The translations under genes and the position numbers were made by a program. This document shows, in pieces, positions 1-12,056 of a DNA stretch of 64,000 bases (the stretch's first letter is position 1; every line of letters begins with the position of its first letter). The DNA is taken from assembly GCA_018873245.2 (NCBI GenBank), contig JAEMBT020000002.1, positions 1,556,001-1,620,000 on the forward strand. Direction: 5' to 3'. The DNA comes from Archegozetes longisetosus (Eukaryota > Arthropoda > Arachnida > Sarcoptiformes > Trhypochthoniidae). The notes under the pieces were generated by a model. The model was not told where the DNA came from. It saw only the letters and a list, made by a program, of their open reading frames with translations, and made no database searches.

Positions 1-494
1 AGAGCCATTTAATTGTAGCAAAACCTAACCTAACCCAACCTAACCTAATTGAAACTCAAATTATGCTATAAAATTATAGACGAGATGAATAATTTAAAAT
101 AAAAAAATCTTAAATCACTTTTTACAGCTTAAACATAAGATTAATGAAAATTCGAAAAGTGGGCGTAACTATTTATAATGGGCGTACTCGGGGATGAAAT
201 TTTTCCCTGACATCTACTCTTTTTATGGATTCAGAAAATATATGCATCGACTATAAATTCAAGGGCCCTTTTCAGCAGAACACCCGAGGCAGATATAACT
301 GGAGACGTGGGACCAGCGCATCGCCGTCGAAGAAGTGTAGATGTGCAGCGACACCGAGATTCTGACCACTACACCTCAGTGACCCTTAGCCTCAAATACT
401 ACTTTTATTAAATCACTAAAAGAGAGACTCTTTTTAAACAATTCGCATTTTATTCAATGAATGTTCATTCACAATACTGTATATTCTGGTCTAA
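1..494. other. Intergenic, no gene recognised
   Basis: No open frame of useful length was found. Bases 265-400 are clearly richer in GC than the surroundings and do not read through in any frame, so they may be the worn end of a repeat. Bases 150-190 contain the short phrase GGGCGTA twice, which also occurs near 42190 and 43060, again suggesting repeat debris. Confidence 0.4.
24..48. repeat. Short telomere-like CCTAA array
   Basis: Five consecutive 5-bp units fit CCTAA, the third being CCCAA. CCTAA/TTAGG is the usual arthropod telomere unit. The array is too short to be a telomere, so it is at most an interstitial remnant or chance simple sequence. Confidence 0.5.
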
Positions 495-3383
495 TTATTT
501 TGCAGGACAATAGGAAATTCCATCAAAATTCTGGTTGTGAGCAATTGCTGCTAATTTCCAATATCTACACCTTAAAAATCTTGCGGCAGCTTTTGGTTGC
601 CTTTCACGAGTGAATATTCCTTTCTTATTACCAATTATACGATTGATTTCTAATAAATAGAAAAACAGAACGCAGCTGATACTTATTCTTTAAACTTCTT
701 ATTTTAATGCAAGAATAAGGTATCTATCGAGTATTCCGTTCATAAGAAACGGCAACTTATAATAACTAAGATTTAGCATATTTTAACAGCTATTTGGTTA
801 AAGCTTACTTTCATTAGTCATGAAATCAGCAAAATTCCAAATGTGTTCACCAATAAAGAATCCCTTAGCTTTGAGTTTGTCAAAAGCCTTGTGATATTCA
901 TTCAAAAATTCTGTCTGATAGTCCTCTGAGAATACGAATGGCGGGTCCTATCAATAGAAAATTCAAAAGTCTATAGAAACCAAAAAATTTAATGGTTCAG
1001 CTTCAAATTTGAGTAAAAGAATGAAAATTGCTCATATAAACCAGAACCAATGTTTTAAATGTAAAATTTTTCAGCTTAAGGATATTTTATTAATATTCAA
1101 AATAATACCATATGAAGACCAGCAACAGTATCGGCTCCGTATTCTGATATCATGATAGGCTTCTTATGAGTTTCAAACCAATTCTCAAGATCATGTGTCA
1201 CATGTTTTTCGATAACTTGAGTGAATCCCGTGTCTGAATACCAACCAATGTATCGATTAATCATTAAAACATCTAAAGAGAGTGACATTTTATCTTTACT
1301 GGAGGGGACATTAATAGCTCCAGTTATAGGTCTTGTATTATCCAAACTTTTTGTATGGACTGCTACTTTCTTGAAATACTCTTGAGCTCCACTATCGCCC
1401 GAATGCGGTTCATTAGCGATAGACCACATCACAACTGATGGTCGGTTTTTGTCTCTTTGAATCATTTCTGCTATTGTTTTTAAATGTTGTTGAAGCAGAT
1501 GATCATCAAATCCTTTCAATCCTACAGCTGGACACTCGTCGATCACAACTATTCCCTGACTGTCCGCCTCATCCATAAGCTCTTCTGAATAAGGATAGTG
1601 CGAGGTACGAAATGAATTGGCGCCAATCCATTTGATTAGATTAAAATCTTTTATAATCAGAGGTAAATCGAGACCCTTTCCTCGAATCTAAAACCAAATA
1701 AATTCGAATAAAACATTTAGCTTTGCTTCTAATCTGGCCCAGATATTATTGTGAATTGCTTTCACATTTAAGCTTTGAAAACACTGAGTAGGCGTTATCA
1801 CGCGCTCACTTCAGCTTATGAATTCTTGTTAGTGTGCATGATTTGCAACAATATTTGGGCCAAAATCGAGCTGAATCCTTAGAGTATTTTTTATCTTTTA
1901 ATCATTACATTCGAGTCTTCATGTTTACCAAATCCTCTGAAATACAATGGTTTTCCATTTATTAAGAATGACGACTGTTTGACTTCAACAGTTCTTATGC
2001 CAACTTTCAAATAATAAGTATCAGTAATTTTACCGTTTTCTAAAAGCGAAACTTTTAAAGTGTATTGATATCCAGGATTAGTATTCATAGTGAAGGGCCA
2101 CCAAAGGGTCGCGTTCGGTATAGTTATAGTTCCAGAAAATCCTTTATTGTTGACCGAAACTTTTTTGCCATTTTTATCTATTACATCAACACTACATTCA
2201 GGGTTAGTACTCTTTTCACTGTGAGTTACAGAATAATTGATAATTGCAGTGTTCGAGTCTTTAATAGAAGTAGTAACTGTTATATCGTTGATATGATCTA
2301 ATGGTAAGGCATAGAGAAAAACGCTTCTATGAATGCCGGCATAATTGAAAAAGTCAAAATTGGTCGTCGTTTCGTAGAATCCTTTTGAATATAAACTCGT
2401 ATTATTCTTGTAGTCAACGGACCCCTGGGGAACAGTTTTTGAAGATAGTTTGTTGTTAACCGCTACTGTTATCAAATTATTTTCTCCATATTTAAGCTCT
2501 TTTGTAGCATAAGTTTCAAATGGTAGATGACCGCCGGTATGGTTGAGAGCATGGACTCCGTTTAAATATACGACAGACTCATAGTGAACGCTTCCAAAGC
2601 GAAGTGTAATTGATTTTCCTTGCCATCTTTGGGGGACATAGAATGACAGATCATACCAGACCCAACCAGCATAGTCTCTGATTTCTCGACTTTGAGTTAT
2701 GTCATTGTAACTCGATGGGACAGGCATTCGAATCACATGACCTGTCTATGGGGGGAATAAGTACAAAATTTGGTTATAAAATCTTTTCTGAGAATGCAAA
2801 TTTTCAAGTTTTTCATATTTCGGTTTATTTTTATTTTATTTTTAATGTCAAAGTTTATTATGATGTTTATGATATGATTAGTATTGAAAATATTTATCTT
2901 ATCAACAGGAGTGAGATTAGTTGTCAACTATTCATTAGAGACATCCCATATTTAGAAAGCATAACAAAAAGATTGACTTTTGGATTAGAGACACTCAATA
3001 GAGATATAGCAAAAGGTCAGGGTTCGCACTTAAACAGAGACCCTAGTAACTTATTGTTGTGTATGTGAACTGGTAAACAATCTATAACTTGACTAATTTT
3101 ATAAGTATCTAAATATTAGGAAATTCTTGTGTTTTTATGCCATGGAATATAAATATAATTTATTAAAGAACTAGAGATATCTTACATGTTGAAGAGGTTG
3201 AGAGTACCATTTCTGCGTGAAACCAATGTTTTGATCTTCGCCTATAGGTATTATCCGAAAATTCCAGATTCCGTCCAACAATTTTACTTCCCTAGTTTCA
3301 GATTCACGTGGATATAGCCGTAGATCCAGAGCGCAGGCATTATAAGAAAATGCTATAAAAATAGTCAATTTCAAAAAATTCAT
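495..3383 (-). CDS. GUSB: Beta-glucuronidase, secreted/lysosomal, five exons
   Basis: Glycoside hydrolase family 2 beta-glucuronidase, which releases terminal glucuronic acid from glycosaminoglycans and glucuronides, normally in lysosomes. Exons on the minus strand are 3186-3383, 1909-2745, 1109-1687, 809-947 and 495-649. All junctions are GT/AG and in frame, giving 635 residues, close to the 651 of the human enzyme. Residues 1-18 form a signal peptide. The sugar-binding domain holds MPVPSSYND and FDFFNYAG, followed by an immunoglobulin-like domain ending in LWWP. The TIM barrel holds the acid/base glutamate E438 (NEP) and the nucleophile E527 (SEYGAD). WNFADFMT and NKKGIFTR near the C-terminus are family hallmarks. 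The chosen start is the first Met before the signal peptide. Family assignment is firm; exact splice sites are inferred, with the 2745 acceptor chosen to keep frame. Confidence 0.95.
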
Positions 3384-4779
3384 TCTCCTTTAGATCAAAA
3401 TAAGTGCTAAACTGAAACTGACTACTTGTCAAAGTGCTGCAAAACTTTCAATCTAAAAATATACTCGAATTCTACCTAATCATACACTTGACTGTTGTTT
3501 ATCACTTTAAGAAAGGAATAACAAATTAATAAATAAGATATAAGTAGCGTTGCTAAATTTATTAAAGAAGAATGCTTATATGCTCATTTTTCGATTGATC
3601 ATGACCATCGATGAATTGGATATATATCCACAAGAGTTATTCAAAAGTGCAATGGCTGAGACAAGTTTTGAACCGATAAGGTTCCAAGACTGAAATTAAG
3701 TCTTCAAAGTATTTCTTAACTAAAAATAAAAGCAGCTTGGGTTAGTAGAGTTAGAGGGGTTAGTGGGGTTAGACCCTCTGTCTAATTTTCCAGTGCGGGT
3801 TTTATTTGAAAAGGTAACACTCGAAATCCTTCTACATGCCCTTTGACACATTAACAGAATAATTGCAACAATACAGAGCTAAGATCTTCATAATCGTCTA
3901 ACACAATTGATTTTCGTTCTCATATTATATCCTTATATAAGAGCAATATGTAAGGGGTTATGATCTTTAGAATGGACTACTATTCGCTAAAAACTCTCTT
4001 ACAATACAAAAGTATTATCAGACGACTTCATTTTTAACTATTTTATGTTCATATTAGAGTATTTCTAACTCAAGTGAGCTAGCTTAAGAGCAATAAAAAT
4101 TTTGAACATCTCAGTTTTGCAAAAGGTTTTGTTGAAATATTTCATATAAATTTTTACAAACTAATGAACTTATACTTCATAACGTTAACTAATCGACAAA
4201 TTTGTTGTACTTCATATGTTTATAACAAATTAATTTTATTGAAGAACATTTGGCATAATATCAATTTTTACCAAGTTCTTCAAATCATATGATCGTAAAC
4301 GAGATCAACCCTGATCCAAACAAGTAAAAAATGGGTTTAAATCATTATCCAAGTTTTATTATAGATTTGAATTATTTTGAAGAGCATCAAAAATCAGCGT
4401 TTACTTACTTTATAGTACATCATATAATTTGCTGCTCTCATAAGAATAGCAAAATATAGATCAGCCACAAAATACGAGTCCAAAATTTACAAACTAAATT
4501 GACAATATAAGGAAGAACTTAGACATCAGATAGACGATATATAAAAAGTGCTTTGCAGTTGATTTAAACATAATTAGTGATATTGATGAACTACTTCTAT
4601 TTGCACATTAAGATCTTTTCGACTATTAATACTCAACAGTTTTCTATTCTCTATATGTCTTCAATAGTCAAGAAATCTCCTTTATTTATGTTTGAAATGT
4701 CGAAAAAATTATAGAATTATGGTTTCGAAAATTTTTCTCATTCGTTTTAATTATTGACTTACAATCTATTGAATTGAGT
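3384..4779. other. Intergenic, no gene recognised
   Basis: AT-rich sequence upstream of the beta-glucuronidase start, so it presumably includes that gene's promoter. No coding frame is visible. GGTTAG units cluster at 3736-3775. Bases 4560-4779 may be the heavily decayed C-terminal end of the IR pseudogene that follows. Confidence 0.5.
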
Positions 4780-5960
4780 TTAAATTAAAATTTTTCGCAT
4801 TGCAATAGCCATCAGATCAAAGAGTGAGAACAAAATCTCGAGTTTTTGGAGGCATATGAAGTGAGTTTTCACCAAATCTAAGTGCTTTGTAGTACAAGTG
4901 ATATCTCGTTGCTATAAATGCACGAGGTTTTTTAATTTCTTCACGTCATAGACTCCTATTGTTGTGTTGACCACCGGTCTTACCAAGTTCTCTGATAGAT
5001 ACCAAAATTTACTTTCTGTCTGATATAAAAATATTAAATATTTTCTTGTTGCTTATCTATCGAACAGTCTCCCTAACACCTAGGGTAAAATATTTTCGCT
5101 GTTATAAAAAATTAGCTGCCAGTTTTGGACGTAGAATAGAAAAAATCGTTTCCAACATTAAACTTGTCAATTTTTTGTTATGAATATTATGTCTAGATCT
5201 AGAATATATGTTTTATCTTTAGCTACTGAATAAAAGTTTTATTGGCAAATACAACATCATATCCTCAATGATAGATAATGAACAGACCTTTCAGTTGCAG
5301 TCACTTATATTCCATTTCTTTAGGCAATCACTAAATCTGTGACTGTATGCATAAATTTCATTGGTGATGGAACAGCCATTAATGGGTAAAGATACCCGCT
5401 ATAGTTTGATGTCATTATACGACAAACCAATAGCCAACTGTAAGACATTAGTCTTAATGGCACCAAAGACATAACCATTGCTGTCTCAATGTTGCAGAAA
5501 TTAGAGCTCAATACATGTCGATACTTTTCAACTCGATATAATACAGAGATAAAAGCCAAAAGTTAGAAATCGTGAGAGTGAAAGTTGTGATAAAACTAGT
5601 CCAAACCGAAGAGTCAAACGGTTTCATAACCAGCTTGATATTTGGGACTATTTTTATGCAAAGGAGTTGTGATGGAATTCAAAGTTATAATACATAGATT
5701 TGAGAAGTGAACAACTCCTAATCTCTCGTTGTTCGTTGATATTACTCCTAATCCTATGTCTGCAGACTGTAAGGAATTTATTTTTGTTAAACTTGAAATT
5801 TAATTAACTGTTAATTGACGAAATAGGTAAAAATAAGAATACGTTTGAGTATATTCAGTCATCGACCCAGACCAGATATTGTTAGGCAATAAAATATACT
5901 TGTAATTGAAACGATTGTCTCATAAGTAAAATTCAAATGTTTGCTAAATGTTTAGCTCCG
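4780..5960 (-). pseudogene. Decayed ionotropic-receptor (IR) gene, copy 1
   Basis: The translated minus strand matches the intact IR gene of the palindrome arms in the same order. A LPNNIWSG stretch near 5870 corresponds to LPNKTWTG. Near 5600-5770 comes ADIGLGVISTNNERLGVVHF, the ligand-binding lobe. The third membrane segment and MAVPSPMK lie at 5320-5460. IATR and LRFGENSLHMPP lie at 4830-4950. At least three in-frame stops interrupt 5560-5650, and further stops follow the M3 region and the C-terminal lobe. IRs are chemosensory or modulatory ligand-gated channels related to ionotropic glutamate receptors. The stops make this copy non-functional; the limits are approximate and the N-terminal exon was not found. 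Confidence 0.75.
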
Positions 5961-6365
5961 AAACCACAACTCAATAACTATATTTTATTACTTGACTCAT
6001 AATCCAAAAGTATATAAGGAGAGCTCTTACAAAGAATACGTAATCCTCTTTCAAACAAATTTTTATTCTACTTGAAAGATTGTCTTAAACTAGAATGCTT
6101 TGAAAAGACAAAAGCACTAATCAACTCAACCAAATTATTGCTTTAAATAATATTTAAATTTAGGAAATTATAGTTTTGAATATATTGACAAAAGGAGTTG
6201 TCAGGACTTCATATTCAAAAGTGCCTAATAACCAAATATGACCAAACTTTCTGCATTGATAGAGACTTAAAAATGATGACTAACGATGATATTTACATTG
6301 AAATCTATATTGTAGATTCCTGTAAAAGCCCGATAGAATTTTTAACAAAAAACAGTAATATCTCG

Positions 6366-6750
6366 GAATCGCAATTACGGTTTGGAAATTAATTTTGGAT
6401 TTATATAGTTTGAGTAACGAAGTATCAAATGCTAATATTATGATTCATATAGCTAAAAAATTTATGCAAAAAAACGGTATCATATTAAATTTTAAAATTA
6501 AAAAATGAATTTTTCAAAGTGTTGGCACAAAGTTTCGGACCCGATCTCTTTTGCTACTTAAATGACCCATAGCCCTAAATATAATTCTAGAGAGATCGGG
6601 TCCGAAACTTTGTGCTAACATGCCTAAAAATCCAAAATTAAGTTTTGATTTAAAAGGTACATATCTCTTGAACCGATTGGTGTAGCTTAATAATTTTTGC
6701 ATCAATCAATTTGTCTCATCGAGTTCTATCAATTTGACTCAACGATATAC
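6366..6750. repeat. Unnamed interspersed repeat with long hairpin, copy 1
   Basis: Matches 29819-29940 plus 31296-31570 along its length, apart from a mariner in the second copy. At its centre, 6521-6549 and 6592-6620 form an inverted repeat of 29 bp with one mismatch around a loop of about 42 nt. The flank contains TATCTCTTGAACCGAT, seen in diverged form near 43060. No coding potential is visible. Confidence 0.75.
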
Positions 6751-7249
6751 ATGTTATAGGGGTTAGAATTCGTGGTTAGAGATCAAAATCAAAGGTCACC
6801 CGTCGGTGAACCAGAGGTCACAGGTCATCATATGTGGTATCGTTGAACTCAGCTTGACGAGACCTTTCCAACGATATATGATTCGTTGGTATTGGTGGGT
6901 AAAAATACTACAACATACATTTAGGCAATTCATAGTATTAGGTCCTGACAACTCCTTTGCAGTTATTAAATCTAAATGTAGGCACGTCTCTCGAAATAAG
7001 CAAGGTACTTATATTTACAGTAAATAATTATTTTAATAGAAAATAAAACTTTAAAATGATATCGGTATGAAGTTGACTACAAATCAATGCTATAGAAGTT
7101 TAGTATTTTTCCTTCTACTTGTTTATAAATCCAGTTAAGTCTATGTGATCTTTCAAATTATTTTGTATTTTTGTCAATAAACACGAATGATTGCTGTAAA
7201 TATAAAAATTATTTATTGTATTATACTATTCATTGTTCCTTATTTTCAA

Positions 7250-7715
7250 CTTTACGTACATCTAATCACTCTCTACAACAATGGAGCCTCTCAAGTGATA
7301 GAAATTTCATTTACAATGAAAAGTTTGCTTACATTTTTATAGGAAAAGCTTTTTCTGACACAAACAATTGTCATTTGTTATCTATTCTACTTGGTTGAAA
7401 AGTTTTTAACTGATTTACTATTGAACTGATTCCTATATTAAAAGATGTGAATGTAAGAAAAATGTTTTCGAAACATGTCCATAGCATCGAAATTCGATAT
7501 GAATTCTCAATAAACTTAATGACTGTAATAAGAACATTTAATTACTGTCGCTTGTATTTTACTATCTCTTTGTTCATCCGATAATTTAGTTATTATATCA
7601 GTAGAATCCTTATGAGATGGAAAAGCCACCGATGAGTGAAGGCTTCCGTCAATGCAAGACATGACGACAACCAAAATCATAATACTATTCTTAATGACAT
7701 TGAAAGTAACACTTA
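7250..7715 (-). pseudogene. Decayed ionotropic-receptor fragment, copy 2
   Basis: Minus-strand translation at 7530-7710 gives a hydrophobic segment (ILVVVM), then SLHSSVAFPS, DIITKLSDEQ, KIQATVI and SYY. These line up with the third membrane segment and following lobe of the intact IR gene (GLHSLIAIPS, TIIELAEAQ, RIQVIAPE, SYYY). Farther on, NVSKLFIVNEISIT may match the MLRFGEKSFHLP region, with a stop next to it. The ligand-binding half and first membrane segment were not found. The fragment is a remnant of the IR family that also occurs at 4780-5960, in both palindrome arms and at 55550-56691. Confidence 0.55.
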
Positions 7716-8144
7716 ATTTCTAATAAGTCACTTAACACATTCTTTCAAAGCTCAAATAAACATTTTTGAATTGAACAACTTCAGAAAACTGGTATATATA
7801 CATATAGTGTTAGGCACAAGACAAGTCAATTTGAGGGATTTGACAAATCAAATCAAACTTTCGAGTCAAAATTGCTAAGATTTGACTCAAATGCAGTCGA
7901 GTAGAGTCCGAGTTGAGTTAATATCGAGTCTGGATATGACCCATATAGATTTGAATAGGTATGAATTCATATTAAATCATAAACGCTCTGGAATTTTCTA
8001 AAATTTTTGGGGATGTATGAAATATTCTAGAATTGTTTACTTTTTCTTTATTGACATCTTCAATATCATTTATACTTAACAATGTACACGAAATTTTACT
8101 TCATTTTTATGGCTAACTATAGGTATGTTTATTTATCAAACATA

Positions 8145-8928
8145 CACCACTGGACAAAACTAACTTGAAAATTTTTAACATACTATAACTTTTGAGTGAA
8201 TATTCTAAATTTAATGGTTTTAAAAGCATTTTAATGATAAAAAACGTTGTTTAAGGAATTTTTAATAATATTGTAACGTTGTTTACGAGCGGCATATTGT
8301 TTTGTTTTTTTTTAATAATCACTATTTATTAAAATAGTTGCACTATTCACTACCACAGCATGTAATGCTCGGAACTAGAGAAGAGGTAAAATTCATATCA
8401 GAACTGTTTGAATTAATTACTAATTAAGATACCGTAAATAGCTGTTTGATCATATCGCTGACTGTCTAGTCAATTTTATGGAAAAGCGAAATGTTAAGCA
8501 ATACAAGTTGCCGCTCGGCTTCACTTTTAGTTTCCCGTACAAACAGGAAGGACTAACTAAAGCACGTCTCGTGTCTTGGACTAAAGGATTCAACTGTACT
8601 GGAATCGAAGGCCACGATGTAGTTCAGTTGTTGCGCAATGCAATTAAGAAAAGACAAGTAAGAAAATATAATCAATAGTTACCTTTACTATTGATTAATT
8701 ATCAAATTGAAATACAGGGCATTGAGATTGATGTGGTAGCTGTTGTGAATGATACGACCGGAACATTGATGTGGATATAATAGTGAATAATTAATAATCT
8801 TAATTTATTGTGTAATTATTGTATTATAAATTTGCTTAATTTTGCTTCAAATTTCATTAAAATGCGATAAACCATTCAAAAGTTATAGCTATTCATAAAA
8901 ATTTCCAAGTTAGTTTTGTTCAGTGGTG
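8145..8928. mobile_element. TIR DNA transposon (TA target) carrying a captured gene fragment
   Basis: The ends are inverted copies beginning CACCACTGGACAAAACTAAC on the left and CACCACTGAACAAAACTAAC on the right. Similarity extends, with gaps, for roughly 60-100 bp inward. Both ends are flanked by TA (8143-8144 and 8929-8930), as expected for the Tc1/mariner superfamily. The 784-bp interior has no transposase and instead contains two hexokinase exons with their intron. It is therefore a non-autonomous element that has picked up host sequence. Confidence 0.8.
8442..8780 (+). pseudogene. Captured hexokinase gene fragment, two exons plus intron
   Basis: Bases 8442-8657 encode LFDHIADCL, then [10 protein letters not shown] (the glucose-binding motif), LVSWTKGF and [21 protein letters not shown] donor follows and a 60-bp intron ends at ACAG. 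Bases 8718-8780 then continue in frame with GIEIDVVAVVNDTTGT, which contains the NDT catalytic aspartate motif, before a stop. Hexokinase phosphorylates glucose in the first step of glycolysis. Only about 92 of the roughly 450 residues are present, with no start and no C-terminal half, so it cannot make an enzyme. Keeping the intron shows it was copied from genomic DNA, not from mRNA. The fragment lies wholly inside the TIR element 8145-8928. Confidence 0.88.
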
Positions 8929-9764
8929 TATAACAATATCAATTAAATAGATAAAATAGGGTATGTTATAATCAACAATGCCTATACATAATTTATCTGT
9001 TGGGTTCTAATTAGTCTTTAAGAATCTGGAGTGTCCGAGTGTCAGCATGGGTTTAATTTTGAAAATAGAGGAATAGGATAAGCTGAGTGTCGGTTAAAAC
9101 ATTTATTAAGAGAGAGTAGTTATAAGGTAGTAAGAGTCACTATAATATTATATTTATAGTTAAATCAGTGCAATAAAGCTCTATCTGTTAAGTTATTTCA
9201 ATTAGAGATAGGACTTAATGGAGCTGAATCGGCTTATATGCGTTTCCGCATGCTAAGTACAGATCGATTAAGACTGAATTTAATATCAAAACAGATTCAA
9301 GGTTAATGATGCGTAATACTAATAAATAGAAAACCTAACTCAATCTTAGAATTCTAAGATCAATGACTATGTTATATGAATATTAAAATATTAAGATGAT
9401 TTGGAACTCAATATATTAGATGATCCCAAATATGGAGGCTCTGGAGATAAGATTCGCTCACTTTCCGCATTATTATTCAGAAATGCATGAAAAAAGACTT
9501 TATGAACGTCGTAATTATGATTTTGAACATTTAATTCAAGTTATTTCAATGAGAAATTTTTGGTTTTATAAACTTAAAAACAAAACAAATTTTTATACCA
9601 CTTTTATAGCAATAAAAAATGGTTTTCCCTTTAAACCTAAAAAGGATGATATCATTTGTTTATATCTAATTTAATTTTTAAAATATTCTTCAAAGGAATC
9701 ACATTCAGATTATTTGGTTTAAACTCGTTATTTTTGCGAGGCAGTTGGTGACTGACGATAACTA
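8929..9764. other. Intergenic, no gene recognised
   Basis: AT-rich. An open frame at 9420-9674 (84 codons, aromatic and basic) has no recognisable domain, splice context or family resemblance, and is probably chance. Confidence 0.4.
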
Positions 9765-11639
9765 CAGGGTGTCCAGCATAAGCTTTACTAGTTTTATCCT
9801 TTTATATTTAATAGGTAAATAGGGATATCAAATGGATAATAGTGTAGTTACATAAAGCATCTCCCAGTATTTTTTTATGTGATTTTCGTAATCATATGAA
9901 AGGAGTATCGTATAAATACTTGAAAAAATCTAAAAGTTAAGAAAATACTCTTCATTGAAGTGGGCTGGAAAATTCTATTTTAAGCATCAAAACAATAAAT
10001 ATGTTATTGAATAACAGTACTCTTATTACTACTTATAAATATAATCTCAGGTTTTCTGATGTTATTATTCATTTGTATTTTCGATGTCATTTTAAAATGC
10101 ATATATTTTCTATGTTACCACAAAATGTTGAGATATATCGTTATATGTGCTATATTGCATTGTGTTAAGGCTCCATATCAATATACAAGAGATGAAAAAA
10201 TCCTTTGTGTTGCCGGATATCTGCGCAACAATGGTTGCATAATTTCAACTCAACGTGCTCTTGAGAGAAAATATGGATTTCGCCCATCATCTAGTACTAT
10301 CAGAAGATTAGTCGATAATTTCTTGACTTATGGAGATTTTGAGAAACCTGGGGAAGAAAGCACAAAGACAGAGCGCACTCTACTTACAATTGGAGTAGTG
10401 GAGGAAATGATGATTAAAGCAACCGAGAATGGTGAGCTTATGTCAGTAAGAAAAGTGGCAAGAGAGCTTGGTATTGCAAAGAGCACTGCTCATTTAATTC
10501 TTCAAAAAGACTTTAATTTTCATCCATATCACCCGATTACCATGCATCACCTTAATTAAGACGATCCAGAAGCTCGTGTTGAATTTTCGCGCCTTTTTCT
10601 CGATATGCAAAATGAAGATGAGGGATTTGTAGACAAAATAATATGGTCAGGTGAATCATTGGTCTCAGTTAATGGTCGTGTAAACAGACATAACACAGTT
10701 TACTGGTCACCATCAAACCCAAATATTGTTCTTGAGCAAGACAAACTTGGAGAAACTGTAATGGTATGAGCAGGGATATGGAGTGGAGACCGTGTGGGTC
10801 CTTACTTTTTCAATGGGACTGTTAGTACTGAAAGCTATCTTGAGTTATTGAATGAGTATCTTTGGCCTCGAATTTCAGATAAAGTTGTTAGGGACCGGCT
10901 TTGATTTCAACAGGATGGGGCTCATGCACACTTCGCGTATACTGTGTGACGGTGGTTAGATTCCCACTTCCATGGACGTTGGATTGGGAGACAATCGAAT
11001 ATGTCATGGCCTCCCCGATCACCCGACCTGACAACTTCCGATTTTTTTCTTTGGGGATATTTAAAGGATAAAGTATATCGGAGACAACCAACAAACACTA
11101 CAACACTTAAACAATACATAAAAGAAGAGTTTAATAATATACCCCAAGAAATGATAAAGAACTCATGTCGTTCAGTAATATCACGGTTAAAGCATTGTAT
11201 TGAGCACAATGGCGTTCCCATTCAAATTATTTATCATTGATTAGTAAAGCTATAAAAGTCCATCATTATCTCTGAAAAAATGCTTAATTATCCCTATTTT
11301 TCCTTAGATGAGGAAATCGGGTTCAATTAAATAAAAACACTTAGATATATTTCTCGTAATTAGAATTAGAAATTAACTATATGTATAGATAGTGCTATAA
11401 ATTTACTATAAAAATAAATTTTATTTTTCTCTAAAATTAGAAATATTTGTAATAAAATCTGGTATCAAACCATTTAAACACCTAAAAGTAATAGAAAAAT
11501 ATGTTCAAATATGCCCATACAGAGGGTAACAAAACTTGGCGAGATTCTCTACATTTTAAGTAGAGGAGCATTATTCCATAGATAATTAGTAAGAAAATAT
11601 TCAAACACAAAACTGGTAAAGCTTATGTTGGACGCACTG
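9765..11639 (+). mobile_element. Tc1/mariner-superfamily transposon, full-length but decayed
   Basis: The left end begins CAGGGTGTCCAGCATAAGC and the right end, read inward, CAGTGCGTCCAACATAAGC. TA lies on both sides (9763-9764 and 11640-11641). Similarity of the ends continues for at least 31 bp. At 1875 bp it is a typical length for the group. It encloses one broken transposase gene. The left palindrome arm begins inside it at 10512, so only the 3' part is duplicated in the right arm. Confidence 0.85.
10059..11240 (+). pseudogene. Broken DDE transposase of the Tc1/mariner superfamily
   Basis: The N-terminal part (10059-10556) has a helix-turn-helix region (YTRDEKILCVAGYLRNNG and a second SVRKVARELGI helix), like the DUF4817-type transposases of insects and spiders. 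The catalytic part is spread over several frames: an acidic WSGES near 10645, FQQDGAHAHFA near 10905 with the second catalytic Asp, and WPPRSPDL with DFFLWGYLKDKVY near 11005-11070. In-frame stops occur after the DNA-binding half (10557), near 10768, near 10902 and near 10947. The protein is therefore dead. The true start is uncertain; codons before about 10170 are hydrophobic and probably not coding. Confidence 0.85.
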
Positions 11640-12056
11640 TATTTCCAGAAACTTTCTATTAGCACAAACAGCCTTCTAACACTATATGAAGAATGAAGAG
11701 ACTCACTTCATTTACCGAACATTAGTGAAAGTGTTAACTTTTAAAGTAGTTCTAAATTAATTTTAATTTAAGACTATAAACTTTCAAATAATATGCTTTC
11801 TTTTCACTAATGAAATCTATTATAAAGTTAGTCTTGTATTTATCATTCGAATAAGGGGAGATTAAAAGCAGACAAACTTCTGCAATATTTCTAAATTTCT
11901 TAAAAACTATAATACAATTGTTGAATGAAGTATTCCAATGCAATACATTTTAGTATATATTTTATTTTTTCAGGCAAATATTTCTTGAATAGTACTTGTT
12001 ATACATCTAATTAATTTTTAATATTAATATTTTTGATAAGACTCTTTAACGTTTCT
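11640..12056. other. Arm sequence between Tc1-like element and IR gene
   Basis: No coding region recognised. It lies 3' of the IR gene and should hold its polyadenylation signals; the mirrored stretch is 28274-28690. An open frame at 11752-11943 lacks any family features. Confidence 0.4.

Noticed and set aside
2715-3068. Open frames on both strands at 2715-3068 and 2733-2927
   Set aside because: They lie in the first intron of the beta-glucuronidase gene and have no family features.
6198-6392. 64-codon plus-strand frame as a gene
   Set aside because: It runs into the hairpin repeat and has no family resemblance.
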